DNA of 64,000 nucleotides, taken from positions 45,988-109,987 of the forward strand of contig NZ_BOPC01000038.1 in NCBI RefSeq assembly GCF_016863555.1, written 5' to 3'. Source of the DNA: Micromonospora qiuiae (GTDB taxonomy: Bacteria > Actinomycetota > Actinomycetes > Mycobacteriales > Micromonosporaceae). This document shows, piece after piece, positions 56,357 through 63,960 of the stretch. Within the stretch, counting starts at the first letter, position 1. Each line of letters begins with the position of its first letter. The position numbers and the translations under genes are program-made. The notes under the pieces were generated by a model. That model saw only the letters and a program-made list of their open reading frames with translations, was not told the DNA's origin and did not search any database.

Positions 56357-56953
56357 GTGCCAGTGACCCGCACACGTCCGGCGCTGTCGGGCGCAACGTT
56401 CGCCGCCCCGCTGCTCGCCCTCGCGACCGTCGCTCCGCTGCTCGCCGCGCCGCTGGTCCCGGCGACACCCGCCCGAGCCGCCGCCGTCCCGGTCGCGGTG
56501 CACCACGCCGGTAGAGGCCTGGTCGCGGCACCGCAGCCGCCCGGCCCGAACGTTTTCATCGAGGTGAGCCCGGGCACCGTGGAGGCAGGGCACCTGGTCG
56601 GCTTGCGCGCCAGCTGCCAGGACAACTCGGTGGGTGCCATCGTCGTCTCGGACGCCTTCGGCCGGGTCGCCGTACAGCCACAGCGTGGGCTGTTGACCGG
56701 GACGGCCCAGGTGAAGGACCGGGTGCTGCCCGGCAGCTACCGGGTGAAGCTGGAGTGCCGGGGCGGCGAGACCGCGTCGACCATGCTTCAGGTGGTACGC
56801 CAGATGAAGCCCAGCCGGGGACCGGCGACCGGATTCGGCGGCGGTGCCGGCGGTGTCACCTCCGGTCTGCTGCTCCCCGGCGGGCTCGCGCTGATCGTCA
56901 CCGGTGTCGTCGTGTGGGTGGTGGCGACCCGCCGTCGCAGCGCACGCCAGTGA
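56357..56953 (+). CDS. Secreted/anchored protein of unknown function paired with a sortase
   Basis: This 198-residue protein has a signal peptide (ALSGATFAAPLLALATVAPLLAAP, cleavage likely after ARAAA). An Ig-like or beta-sandwich middle follows (FIEVSPGTVEAGHLVGLRASC to YRVKLECRGGETASTMLQV, with two Cys that could form a disulfide). A Gly-rich spacer, a C-terminal helix (GLALIVTGVVVWVVA) and an RRR tail end it. This resembles a sorting signal without an LPxTG motif. A class F sortase gene begins 8 bp downstream. The GTG start is the best available. Confidence 0.75.
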   Translation: MPVTRTRPALSGATFAAPLLALATVAPLLAAPLVPATPARAAAVPVAVHHAGRGLVAAPQPPGPNVFIEVSPGTVEAGHLVGLRASCQDNSVGAIVVSDAFGRVAVQPQRGLLTGTAQVKDRVLPGSYRVKLECRGGETASTMLQVVRQMKPSRGPATGFGGGAGGVTSGLLLPGGLALIVTGVVVWVVATRRRSARQ

Positions 56954-56960
56954 GCCGGCC

Positions 56961-57800
56961 ATGCCCGCAGCCCGTGCACTCCGACCGAACGGCTCCGCCC
57001 GTATGCCGCAAGCCGGCTCCGCTCGCGCGGTACGCCCTGCCGGCAGCCCGCCCCGGCCCACACCTCACCCAGAGATGTTCGTTCCGCCCGCCGGCGGATC
57101 CGTGCGACGTCCGGCCGGCACTGCCCGCTCGGCCGGTCCGCGTGCTGCCGGCGGCCGTGCTCGGCGCGAGGAGCGATCCGGCCGCAGCCCATGGTCATTA
57201 CCGCTGGCGGTGGTACTGGTGCTGGTCGGTGTCTTCGTCACCGGTGCCGGACTGGGGCGTACGGTCGGCGACCCGCTGGAGTGGGCCACCGCCGCCGGTG
57301 GCGGGCAGGAGGCGGCCGGCACGACCCTCGCGCGCACGGCCGCCCGGCCGGTGAGCCTCTCCGTCTCGTCGATCGACGTCTCCGCTCCGGTGAAACCGGT
57401 CGGCGACGCGCCGGACGGCACGATCGCCGTACCGCCGCTGAGCCGGCACGAGGAGACCGGTTGGTACGACCGGGGCCCGATCCCGGGCGAGCCCGGTCCC
57501 GCCGTCATCGTCGGGCACGTGGACACCAAGAATGGGCCATCGGTCTTCTACAACCTGGGCAAACTCCGGGTGGGCGACACGGTCGAGGTGGCCCGGGCGG
57601 ACGGCTCGGTGGCGGTCTTCACCGTGGACTCGGTCGAGCACTTCGCCAAGGACCGGTTGCCGGCCGACCGCGTCTACGGCCACGACGGGCCGCCGAGCCT
57701 GCGACTGATCACCTGCGGCGGCCAGTGGGTCGGCGGCCGGACCGGCTACGCCGACAACGTGATCGCCTTCGCCACCCTCACCACCACCCGCCCCGCCTGA
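56961..57800 (+). CDS. Class F sortase
   Basis: This 279-residue protein has a cytoplasmic Pro/Arg-rich N-terminus, one membrane helix (LPLAVVLVLVGVFVTGAGLG, residues 80-99), and an external sortase barrel. The catalytic residues are H186 in VIVGHVDTKNG, C252 in LRLITCGG and R260 in GGRTGYADN. Class F enzymes are actinobacterial transpeptidases, often with relaxed or unknown substrates. The only nearby candidate substrate is the product of the gene 7 nt upstream, which lacks an LPxTG motif. ATG 56961 is the first in-frame start after that gene. Confidence 0.9.
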   Translation: MPAARALRPNGSARMPQAGSARAVRPAGSPPRPTPHPEMFVPPAGGSVRRPAGTARSAGPRAAGGRARREERSGRSPWSLPLAVVLVLVGVFVTGAGLGRTVGDPLEWATAAGGGQEAAGTTLARTAARPVSLSVSSIDVSAPVKPVGDAPDGTIAVPPLSRHEETGWYDRGPIPGEPGPAVIVGHVDTKNGPSVFYNLGKLRVGDTVEVARADGSVAVFTVDSVEHFAKDRLPADRVYGHDGPPSLRLITCGGQWVGGRTGYADNVIAFATLTTTRPA

Positions 57801-57867
57801 TCGACGGTGCCCAAGTTGCTGGCCGGCGAGAGCGCGGCGGTGATGTTCCAGGGGCGACGAGGTTTCC

Positions 57868-58179
57868 TCAGGGGACCTGCTGGACGACCTCGAACTCGAG
57901 GAGGGTGGCGCCGGAGGCGACGGGTGGGCGCTGTTCGGCACCGGGCGGGGCGGCGTGCGCGGCTCGGGCCGGACCGCTGGCCCATGCCTGGTAGGCCTCC
58001 TCGCTCTCCCAGCGGGTGTAAACGAAGTAGCGGCTCTCGCCAGCCACCGGGCGCAGGAGTTCGAAGCCGAGGAAACCGGGGGAGTTCTCCACGGCGCGGG
58101 CCCGGGCGGCGAACCGCTTCTCCAACTCCTCGCCGGCACCAGGCGGGACGTCGATCGCGTTGATCTTCACGACTGCCAT
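57868..58179 (-). CDS. mhuD: Heme-degrading monooxygenase, MhuD-like
   Basis: This 103-residue ABM-fold protein is strikingly like mycobacterial MhuD as I recall it: VVKINAI at the start, ENSPGFLGFELLRPV in the middle, GATLLEFEVV at the end. The heme-site residues N7, W66 and H75 fall at the same positions. MhuD opens heme to mycobilin and releases iron without CO. No heme uptake genes lie nearby. It converges on the sortase gene with a 67-bp gap. Confidence 0.85.
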   Translation of the reverse strand: MAVVKINAIDVPPGAGEELEKRFAARARAVENSPGFLGFELLRPVAGESRYFVYTRWESEEAYQAWASGPARAAHAAPPGAEQRPPVASGATLLEFEVVQQVP

Positions 58180-58327
58180 GCCCTCACCCTAGGACAAGCC
58201 GCCATCGGCGTTCGCCACAGCTGTTCTTCCACGTCATAACGGAGGTGGGCGGATGCCACGGGAGGTGCTCAGCAGCTTTTCCGAGGCGCAGCGGCCCAAA
58301 TGGCGGTAGCCCTCGCCCTGAGCATGC
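58180..58327. other. Intergenic region upstream of the small GntR-type ORF
   Basis: This 148-bp gap contains a possible 18-codon ORF (ATG 58253 to TAG) preceded by CGGAGG, in a GC context lower than the flanks. It may be a decayed N-terminal part of the GntR-type gene. Nothing else is recognisable. Confidence 0.3.
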
Positions 58328-58501
58328 ATGGATGTGGGCTATCCGCTGTTTCAGGGCATGCCTCTTCCGGAGCTTGCTGACAAGTACGACTGCGCCATCG
58401 GCACTGTGCGTAGGGCTATCGAGTACCTACAGATCACCGGGGAGCTCCAAGGCCGCCAAGGCAAGGGCACGTATGTGACTGGCAAGTTGCCTCCGGAGTA
58501 G
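58328..58501 (+). CDS. Short GntR-type winged-HTH protein, possibly a gene remnant
   Basis: A 57-codon ORF encodes most of a GntR DNA-binding domain: LPELADKYDCAIGTVRRAI (recognition region) and GELQGRQGKGTYVTG (wing). The usual N-terminal helix (YxQIAxxLRxxI) and any effector domain are missing. The base composition is noticeably lower in GC than the flanking genes. GntR HTH proteins of this kind accompany integrative plasmids in actinomycetes, so this may be a residue of an excised element. It could also be a genuine small regulator. The region between its stop and xth (58502-58574) holds nothing recognisable. Confidence 0.5.
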   Translation: MDVGYPLFQGMPLPELADKYDCAIGTVRRAIEYLQITGELQGRQGKGTYVTGKLPPE

Positions 58502-58574
58502 GCAGCTTCCCTGTAGTACCGACGAGCACGCTCCCGGCGCTGGTCGCACTTGGTGCCGGTCTGAGCTCGCGTGA

Positions 58575-59372
58575 TCAGAACGACTCGACGGCCGGGACCA
58601 GGTCGGCGTCGACCACGATCGGGGCGTGGTCGGAGGGACCCTTGCCCTTACGGGCCTCCCGGTCCACGTATGCCGAGCGGACCGCGCGGGCGAACGGGGC
58701 CGAGGCGTACACCAGGTCGATCCGCATGCCCTTGTTCTGGTGGAACATTCCGGCGCGGTAGTCCCAGTAGGTGAAGGGGCGCGGCCCCTTCATCGGGGTG
58801 GGCACCACGTCGACGAGGCCGAGATCGCGCAACGCGGCGAGAGCGGCCCGCTCGGCCGGGGTGACGTGGGTGGAGGTCGCGAACAGCGCGGGATCCCAGA
58901 CGTCGTCGTCGGTCGGGGCCACGTTGAAGTCGCCGCAGACCGCGAGGGCCGTGGCAGCGGTCAACTCGGCGTCCAGCGCATCGCGCAGCGCCGCCAGCCA
59001 CGCCAGTTTGTACGCGTAGTGCGGGTCGTCGGGAGTGCGGCCGTTCGGCACGTACACCGACCAGACCCGCAGCCCGCCGCAGGTGGCCGCGATGGCGCGG
59101 GCCTCCGGCTCGGGGAACCCGGGCTCGTTGGGGAACCCGACGGTGACGTCGGCGAGGCCGACCCGGGACAGGATGGCGACCCCGTTCCAGCGTCCGTCGC
59201 TGTGGCTGGCCACGGTGTATCCCAGCTCGCCCACCTCGGCCGCCGGAAAGGCGCCGTCGGGGCACTTGGTCTCCTGCAGGCAGACCACGTCCGGCCCGGT
59301 GCCGGCCAGCCAGTCCAGCAGCCGGGGCAGGCGGGCCTTGACCGAGTTCACGTTCCAGGTGGCCAGGCGCAT
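58575..59372 (-). CDS. xth: Exodeoxyribonuclease III (AP endonuclease)
   Basis: This 265-residue EEP-family nuclease is for base-excision repair. ATWNVNSVKARLPRLLDWL starts it; CLQETKC carries the catalytic Glu, YVPNGR follows, GDFNVAPTD holds the Asp-Asn pair, and GPSDHAPIVVD the terminal Asp-His. FHQNKGMRIDLVYAS is the AP-site region. ATG 59372 (MRLATWNV) is the family start; six upstream residues are ignored. Repeat copy 3 lies between this gene and the PAC2 gene upstream. Confidence 0.95.
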   Translation of the reverse strand: MRLATWNVNSVKARLPRLLDWLAGTGPDVVCLQETKCPDGAFPAAEVGELGYTVASHSDGRWNGVAILSRVGLADVTVGFPNEPGFPEPEARAIAATCGGLRVWSVYVPNGRTPDDPHYAYKLAWLAALRDALDAELTAATALAVCGDFNVAPTDDDVWDPALFATSTHVTPAERAALAALRDLGLVDVVPTPMKGPRPFTYWDYRAGMFHQNKGMRIDLVYASAPFARAVRSAYVDREARKGKGPSDHAPIVVDADLVPAVESF

Positions 59373-59432
59373 GGTGTCAGCCTGCCGCATTCCCGGCCGA
59401 CGCGCCCGGCAGGAGGCCGGCCGGGAATGCGT

Positions 59433-59487
59433 GTTAAAAGGGGGCCCTTCCTATGCACGAGGCGTTAAAAGGGTGCCCTTCCTTTAC
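59433..59487. repeat. Twin-palindrome intergenic repeat, copy 3
   Basis: GTTAAAAGGGGGCCCTTCCT and GTTAAAAGGGTGCCCTTCCT are separated by ATGCACGAGGC. It ends TTTAC, whose TTA gives the TAA stop of the PAC2 gene on the minus strand. Confidence 0.8.
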
Positions 59488-60395
59488 TGCTCGTTGTTCG
59501 GGTGGGTCTGTTCGGCGAGGAAGCGTTCCAGTTCGGCGCCGAGTTCCTCCGCCGTGGGCAGCGGCCCGCTCTCCATGGCGAGCAGGTTCTCACCACGCCC
59601 CCGGGCGAACGCATCGTACTGCTCCTCGAGGGCCTGGACCAGGGTGGTCGCTTCGTCGCTCTGTGCCACCTGCCGGTCGATCTCCACCCGGACCACCTCG
59701 GCGGCCGAGCGCAGCCCGTCACGGGGCAACAGCAGGCCGGTGCTGCGCGACACCGACGCCAGCAGCACCTCGGCGGCGGCAGGGTACTCCGCCTGCGCCA
59801 CGTAGTGCGGCACATGTGCGGCGAAGCCCAGCGCGTCCCGGCCGGCCTCGCCGAGGCGGAACTCCAGCAGGTGCCCCACGCTGCCGGGCACCTGGACCCG
59901 TTGCAGCCACGGCTCGTAGCCGACGATCAGCTCCCGTCGGGTCGCGTGCGCGGTCACGCCGGTCGGACGGGTGTGCGGCACCGCCATCGGGATCGAGTTC
60001 AGCCCGACGGTGAGGCGTACGTCGAGCCGGGCGGCGAGCCCGGCGACGGCCGCGATGAACCGTTCCCACTGCAGATCCGGCTCCGGCCCGGTGAGCAGCA
60101 GGAACGGTGTCTCGTCGTCGTCGTGGAGCAGGTGCAGCACCAGCTCCGGCGCGTCGTAGCTCTCCCAGTGGTCTTCGACGAAGGTCATCACCGGGCGGCG
60201 GGAGCGGTAGTCGAAGAGCTGGTCCAGGTCGAAGCGGGCGATCGGGCGGGACTCCAGCGAGGTGAGCAGTTGCTCGCGGGCGAGCCGGCCGGCGTTGCCA
60301 GCGTCGACGAATCCTGTGAGAGCCTGGATCAGGACCGGCTGACCAAGGTCGGGCAGGTCGTCGGCGAGTTCGTAGAGCTCGTGTGGGTCGAGCAC
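59484..60395 (-). CDS. PAC2-family protein (proteasome-assembly-chaperone-like)
   Basis: This 303-residue protein has the actinobacterial PAC2 layout: LDPHELYELADDLPDLGQPVLIQALTGFVDAG at the start (residues 2-33), EDHWESYDAPELVLHLLHDDD, LLTGPEPDLQWERF and VGLNSIPMAVPHTRP in the core. Eukaryotic PAC2 helps proteasome assembly; in actinobacteria the role is untested. The start is GTG 60395 because GGAGG lies 8 nt upstream and the product then begins at the family N-terminus. ATG 60443 would add 16 residues. The stop lies in repeat copy 3. Confidence 0.87.
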   Translation of the reverse strand: MLDPHELYELADDLPDLGQPVLIQALTGFVDAGNAGRLAREQLLTSLESRPIARFDLDQLFDYRSRRPVMTFVEDHWESYDAPELVLHLLHDDDETPFLLLTGPEPDLQWERFIAAVAGLAARLDVRLTVGLNSIPMAVPHTRPTGVTAHATRRELIVGYEPWLQRVQVPGSVGHLLEFRLGEAGRDALGFAAHVPHYVAQAEYPAAAEVLLASVSRSTGLLLPRDGLRSAAEVVRVEIDRQVAQSDEATTLVQALEEQYDAFARGRGENLLAMESGPLPTAEELGAELERFLAEQTHPNNEQ

Positions 60396-60554
60396 CGGTG
60401 CGGCCTCCCTCGATGCGGGTAACGGGTCGCCGATCGGCGGCATCCCCGATCGCCAGAACGTAACCGCTATCCTGGCGCATTCCTGTTTCGCCGGTCTGGC
60501 CGGGCCGCCTGGGTTCGTCCCGGCCCGGGGCGCCGTTGACGCGCCGGGGTAAAT

Positions 60555-61283
60555 ATGGATGAGCGCGATCGAAGGGAGAGGCGATTGAGTGATCCCGCCG
60601 CCGACGCGACCGAAGCCCCGCCGGCCACCCTCTGGGACCGGATGCGCCAGGATCCGCAGTACGCCCCCGAGCACCTCGCCCTCGAGGCGGTCCGTCGCCT
60701 CGGGCCGGAGGCGGCGGCGTGGATTCGGCAGGCTCGCGCCGAACAGCCGGGCGACAGCGCCGAGACCCTCGCGGAGCAGGCGGTGCGCCGATTCGTCAAC
60801 CGGGCCCGATTCTCCGGTGCGGTCTCCGGGGCCGCCGGGCTGCCCGGCGCGGTGATCGACGTGGGAGTGCTCGCCTGGACCCAGGCCCGCATGGTGCTGC
60901 ACATCGCCGCCGCGTACGGGGTGGACCCGACCCACCCGGACCGGGCCGCCGATCTGCTGGTCCTGCAGAGGGTGCACAAGGCGGCCGCAGGTGCTCGACT
61001 GGCGCTGGGGGTGGCGGCCGGCCGGGAGCGGGCCGGGGCGCTCTTCGGCGGCGGTGAGCGGGCGCCCCTCGGTCGGGTGATGCTGCGGCTCGGCGTACGG
61101 CTCGCGCAGATGGCCGGCGTACGCGCGGCGAAACGCGTCTTCGCCAAGGTGGTTCCCGGCGCGGCGATCGTCCTCGGCACCTGGGCGAATTCCTCGGCCA
61201 CCAAGAATCTCGCCGACCGTTCCCGGACCCTGTACCGCCACTATGGCGGCCCGCACCCGCCATCGCCCCGTCACGGACTGTGA
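60555..61283 (+). CDS. EcsC-family protein
   Basis: This 242-residue protein has RFVNRARFSGAVSGAAGLPGAVIDVGVLAWTQARMVLHIAAAYG, the helical hydrophobic core typical of EcsC-like proteins (given as a region near residues 80-120). LGVRLAQMAGVRAAKRVFAKVVPGAAIVLGTWANSSATK follows later. The family is named after a B. subtilis ABC-transporter-linked protein and has no clear biochemical role. ATG 60555 is used; TTG 60585 has a nearer GAGAGG. It diverges from PAC2. Confidence 0.72.
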   Translation: MDERDRRERRLSDPAADATEAPPATLWDRMRQDPQYAPEHLALEAVRRLGPEAAAWIRQARAEQPGDSAETLAEQAVRRFVNRARFSGAVSGAAGLPGAVIDVGVLAWTQARMVLHIAAAYGVDPTHPDRAADLLVLQRVHKAAAGARLALGVAAGRERAGALFGGGERAPLGRVMLRLGVRLAQMAGVRAAKRVFAKVVPGAAIVLGTWANSSATKNLADRSRTLYRHYGGPHPPSPRHGL

Positions 61284-61286
61284 GCC

Positions 61287-62135
61287 TCAGTCGGCGTACC
61301 CGGAGGAGCGCCAGGTCGCGTCCGCGAGGCGGGACTGACCAGCCGCGTTCGGGTGGAAGTAGTCCAGGGCGTTGACCAGGTCCAGGTCGAACCGGATCCG
61401 GTGCACGGCGCCCCCGTCGTAGCGGCAGCGGGAACCGTACGCCCGGCAGGCCGCGGAGAGCTGGTCGTTGTAGGCGGCGACGCGTGCCCGGAACGCCGCC
61501 CGACGTTGCCGGTCGGCGGCTGCGGTCGAGGTCGGCTCGGCCAGCAGGGCGGGGCAGATTCCCCGTCGCCAGGCCCGCACGGCGCGCTGGTCGTCGTGGC
61601 CGACCTCCCAGAGCCGGTAGAGATTCGGAATGCTGACGACCAGGACCCGGGCCTTCGGACGGCCTTCGCGCAGCACCCGCAGCCCTCGGTCGACCTCGGC
61701 CCGGAAGTCGGCCACCGAAGTCATCGCATCGATCGTGCCCCGGCAGGCGTCGTTGGCGCCGATCAGGACGGTCACGTAGTCGGCGCGGTCGCGTACCGCC
61801 GCCTCCGCCTGGCCGGCCAGCGCCGCGGCCCGGGCCCCCGGTTTGGCGTGGTTGTATCCCTTGCCGCGCAATCCCGGATTGCGGTCGAGCAGCCGACGGT
61901 AGTGGCTGTCGACCCGCAGCCCGTCCCCGGTCGACCAGGAGTTGCGTTCGCACGAGGTCAGCACCAGGCAGGAGCCGAATCCGGTGGTGATGGAGTCGCC
62001 GAGCGCGGCGACCGCCTTGGGTGAGCCGGGCTGGGCCGTCACGGTCGGCCGGGGTGACGCCTCCCCGCCGCCCTCGCAGGCCAACGCGACCAGCGCGAGC
62101 AGACAGACGGCGGCAGTGGTCCAGCGTCCAAGCAT
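61287..62135 (-). CDS. SGNH/GDSL-family lipoprotein esterase
   Basis: This 282-residue protein has a lipoprotein signal (lipobox ALAC, lipidated Cys20). The SGNH blocks are all visible: GDSIT with Ser48, a Gly in KPGARAAAL, GANDAC with Asn, and DYFHPNAAGQ with the Asp-His pair. It is probably an extracytoplasmic esterase or lipase anchored to the membrane. Two extra Cys pairs suggest disulfides. ATG 62135 begins directly at the signal peptide. It converges on the EcsC-like gene with a 3-bp gap. Confidence 0.9.
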   Translation of the reverse strand: MLGRWTTAAVCLLALVALACEGGGEASPRPTVTAQPGSPKAVAALGDSITTGFGSCLVLTSCERNSWSTGDGLRVDSHYRRLLDRNPGLRGKGYNHAKPGARAAALAGQAEAAVRDRADYVTVLIGANDACRGTIDAMTSVADFRAEVDRGLRVLREGRPKARVLVVSIPNLYRLWEVGHDDQRAVRAWRRGICPALLAEPTSTAAADRQRRAAFRARVAAYNDQLSAACRAYGSRCRYDGGAVHRIRFDLDLVNALDYFHPNAAGQSRLADATWRSSGYAD

Positions 62136-62261
62136 GACTTCCCCAGCCTCACAGCTCACAGCTCACAGCGATGGCATGGTGACTGTACGTGGGAGGCGCC
62201 CGGGTTGGAAAGCAGGTGCGGCGCGACGGTTAGCTTCGGCGGTGTGGGGTAGGTGGGGGAG

Positions 62262-62525
62262 ATGACGAGATCACAACCCCGGCGTGCCCGCGGCACGGTC
62301 GGCCACGCGTACAGCGCTCTGAATCTGAGGCTCGTGCTGGCCAGCTTCGGGCTCGTCACCATGACTGTGTTCGCGGTGTTGGCCTTCCGCGCCGACCTGG
62401 CCTGGCTGGGCGTCGTCTGCGCCGTCTTCGCGGTGGTCGCCGTCGTCGACCTGGCCATCATTCAACGCCGCCGTGCCGCTCGCCGCCGGGAGGAGCCGGG
62501 GGTGCGGCACTCGCTCTTCGAGTGA
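62262..62525 (+). CDS. Small two-helix membrane protein (DUF6343-like)
   Basis: This is an 87-residue protein with GTVGHAYSALNLRL before two hydrophobic helices (LASFGLVTMTVFAVLAF and LGVVCAVFAVVAVVDLAII). An Arg-rich cytoplasmic tail ends it. It resembles the DUF6343 family known from actinomycetes, with no assigned function. GTG 62253 is an alternative start. It ends 14 nt before the aldehyde dehydrogenase start, so it is probably co-transcribed with it. Confidence 0.72.
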   Translation: MTRSQPRRARGTVGHAYSALNLRLVLASFGLVTMTVFAVLAFRADLAWLGVVCAVFAVVAVVDLAIIQRRRAARRREEPGVRHSLFE

Positions 62526-62539
62526 CTGGAGTAGCCCTG

Positions 62540-63952
62540 ATGCCCATCGCCACCACCAATCCCGCCACCGGCCAGGTGCTCAAGACGTACGGTGCGATCT
62601 CCGACGAGCAGGTCGACGAGGCGATCGAACGGACCGACCTGGCTCACCGGCAGTTGCTCGACACCACGATCGAGCAGCGGGGACGCTGGCTCACCGCAGC
62701 GGCGGAGCTGCTCGAGGCGGAGGGGGACGACATCGCGCGGCTGATGACCACCGAGATGGGCAAGACGCTCGCCGCCGCGAAGGCCGAGGTCACCAAATGT
62801 GCCAGCGCCTGCCGCTTCTACGCCCACCACGCGGCCGAGTTCCTCGCCGACGTGCCGGCCGACGCCGCTGCGGTCTCCGCCAACCGGGCGTTCGTCCGGT
62901 ACCAGCCGATCGGGCCGGTGCTCGCGGTCATGCCGTGGAACTTCCCGCTCTGGCAGGTCATGCGCTTCGCCGCACCGGCGCTGATGGCCGGCAACACCGG
63001 GCTGCTCAAACACGCCTCCAACGTGCCGCAGACCGCGCTGCTGCTGGAGGATCTGTTCCGCCGCGCCGGTTTCCCCGAGGGCGCGTTCACCACCCTGCTG
63101 GTCGGCTCCGAGGCGGTGGAGCGGATCCTGCGTGACCGCCGGGTGCGGGCCGCCACGCTGACCGGCAGCGAGCCCGCTGGCCGGTCGATCGCCCAGATCG
63201 CCGGTCGGGAACTCAAGAAGACCGTGCTGGAACTGGGCGGCAGCGACCCGTTCGTGGTGATGCCCTCGGCCGACGTGGAACTGGCCGCCGAGGTGGCGAC
63301 CACCGCCCGCTGCCAGAACAACGGCCAGTCCTGCATCGCGGCCAAGCGCTTCATCGTGCACGCTGACATCTACGACGCCTTCGCCGAAGCGTTCGCGCAC
63401 CGGATGTCGGCGCTGCGGGTGGGTGACCCGACCGACGAGGGCACCGACGTCGGCCCGTTGGCCACCGAGCGGGGCCGCGACGAGGTCGACGCCCAGGTGC
63501 GCGACGCGGTCGACAAGGGAGCCACCGTGCTCTGCGGCGGGGAGAAGCCGGACGGTGCTGGCTGGTTCTATCCGCCGACGGTGGTGACCGACCTGGACCC
63601 GGGGATGCGGATGTGGACCGAGGAGGTGTTCGGGCCGGTCGCCGGGCTGTACCAGGTGTCGTCGTACGCCGAGGCGATCGAGGTGGCCAACGGCACCGCC
63701 TTCGGCCTCGGATCGAACGCCTGGACACGGGACCCGGAGGAACAGGAGCGCTTCGCCACCGACCTGGCGGCCGGTGCCGTCTTCATCAACGGCATGACCA
63801 CGTCCTATCCGGAGTTGCCGTTCGGTGGGGTGAAGAACTCCGGCTACGGCCGGGAGCTGTCGGCCCAGGGGATGCACGAGTTCTGCAACGTCAAGACCGT
63901 CTGGATCGGTGAGGGCACGGCCGGTGCCGGTGCCGGCGCCCACGCCGAATGA
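62540..63952 (+). CDS. gabD: NAD(P)-dependent succinate-semialdehyde dehydrogenase
   Basis: This 470-residue aldehyde dehydrogenase has the cofactor site in MPWNFPLWQV, the catalytic Glu in LELGGSDPFVV, the nucleophile Cys in QNNGQSCIAAKRF, and EEVFGPVAGLYQV further on. LPFGGVKNSGYGRE is the C-terminal signature. It matches the GabD group oxidising succinate semialdehyde to succinate. ATG 62540 (MPIATTNPATG) is used with GGAG about 9 nt upstream; GTG 62522 would overlap the preceding stop as GTGA. Succinate would feed the sdhCAB-encoded enzyme also in this window. Confidence 0.9.
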   Translation: MPIATTNPATGQVLKTYGAISDEQVDEAIERTDLAHRQLLDTTIEQRGRWLTAAAELLEAEGDDIARLMTTEMGKTLAAAKAEVTKCASACRFYAHHAAEFLADVPADAAAVSANRAFVRYQPIGPVLAVMPWNFPLWQVMRFAAPALMAGNTGLLKHASNVPQTALLLEDLFRRAGFPEGAFTTLLVGSEAVERILRDRRVRAATLTGSEPAGRSIAQIAGRELKKTVLELGGSDPFVVMPSADVELAAEVATTARCQNNGQSCIAAKRFIVHADIYDAFAEAFAHRMSALRVGDPTDEGTDVGPLATERGRDEVDAQVRDAVDKGATVLCGGEKPDGAGWFYPPTVVTDLDPGMRMWTEEVFGPVAGLYQVSSYAEAIEVANGTAFGLGSNAWTRDPEEQERFATDLAAGAVFINGMTTSYPELPFGGVKNSGYGRELSAQGMHEFCNVKTVWIGEGTAGAGAGAHAE

Positions 63953-63960
63953 CCCGGCGT

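Noticed and set aside
62151..62170. Triple TCACAGC direct repeat upstream of the SGNH lipoprotein
   Set aside because: Three short copies span about 20 bp with no dyad. This is likely simple slippage rather than a regulatory array.
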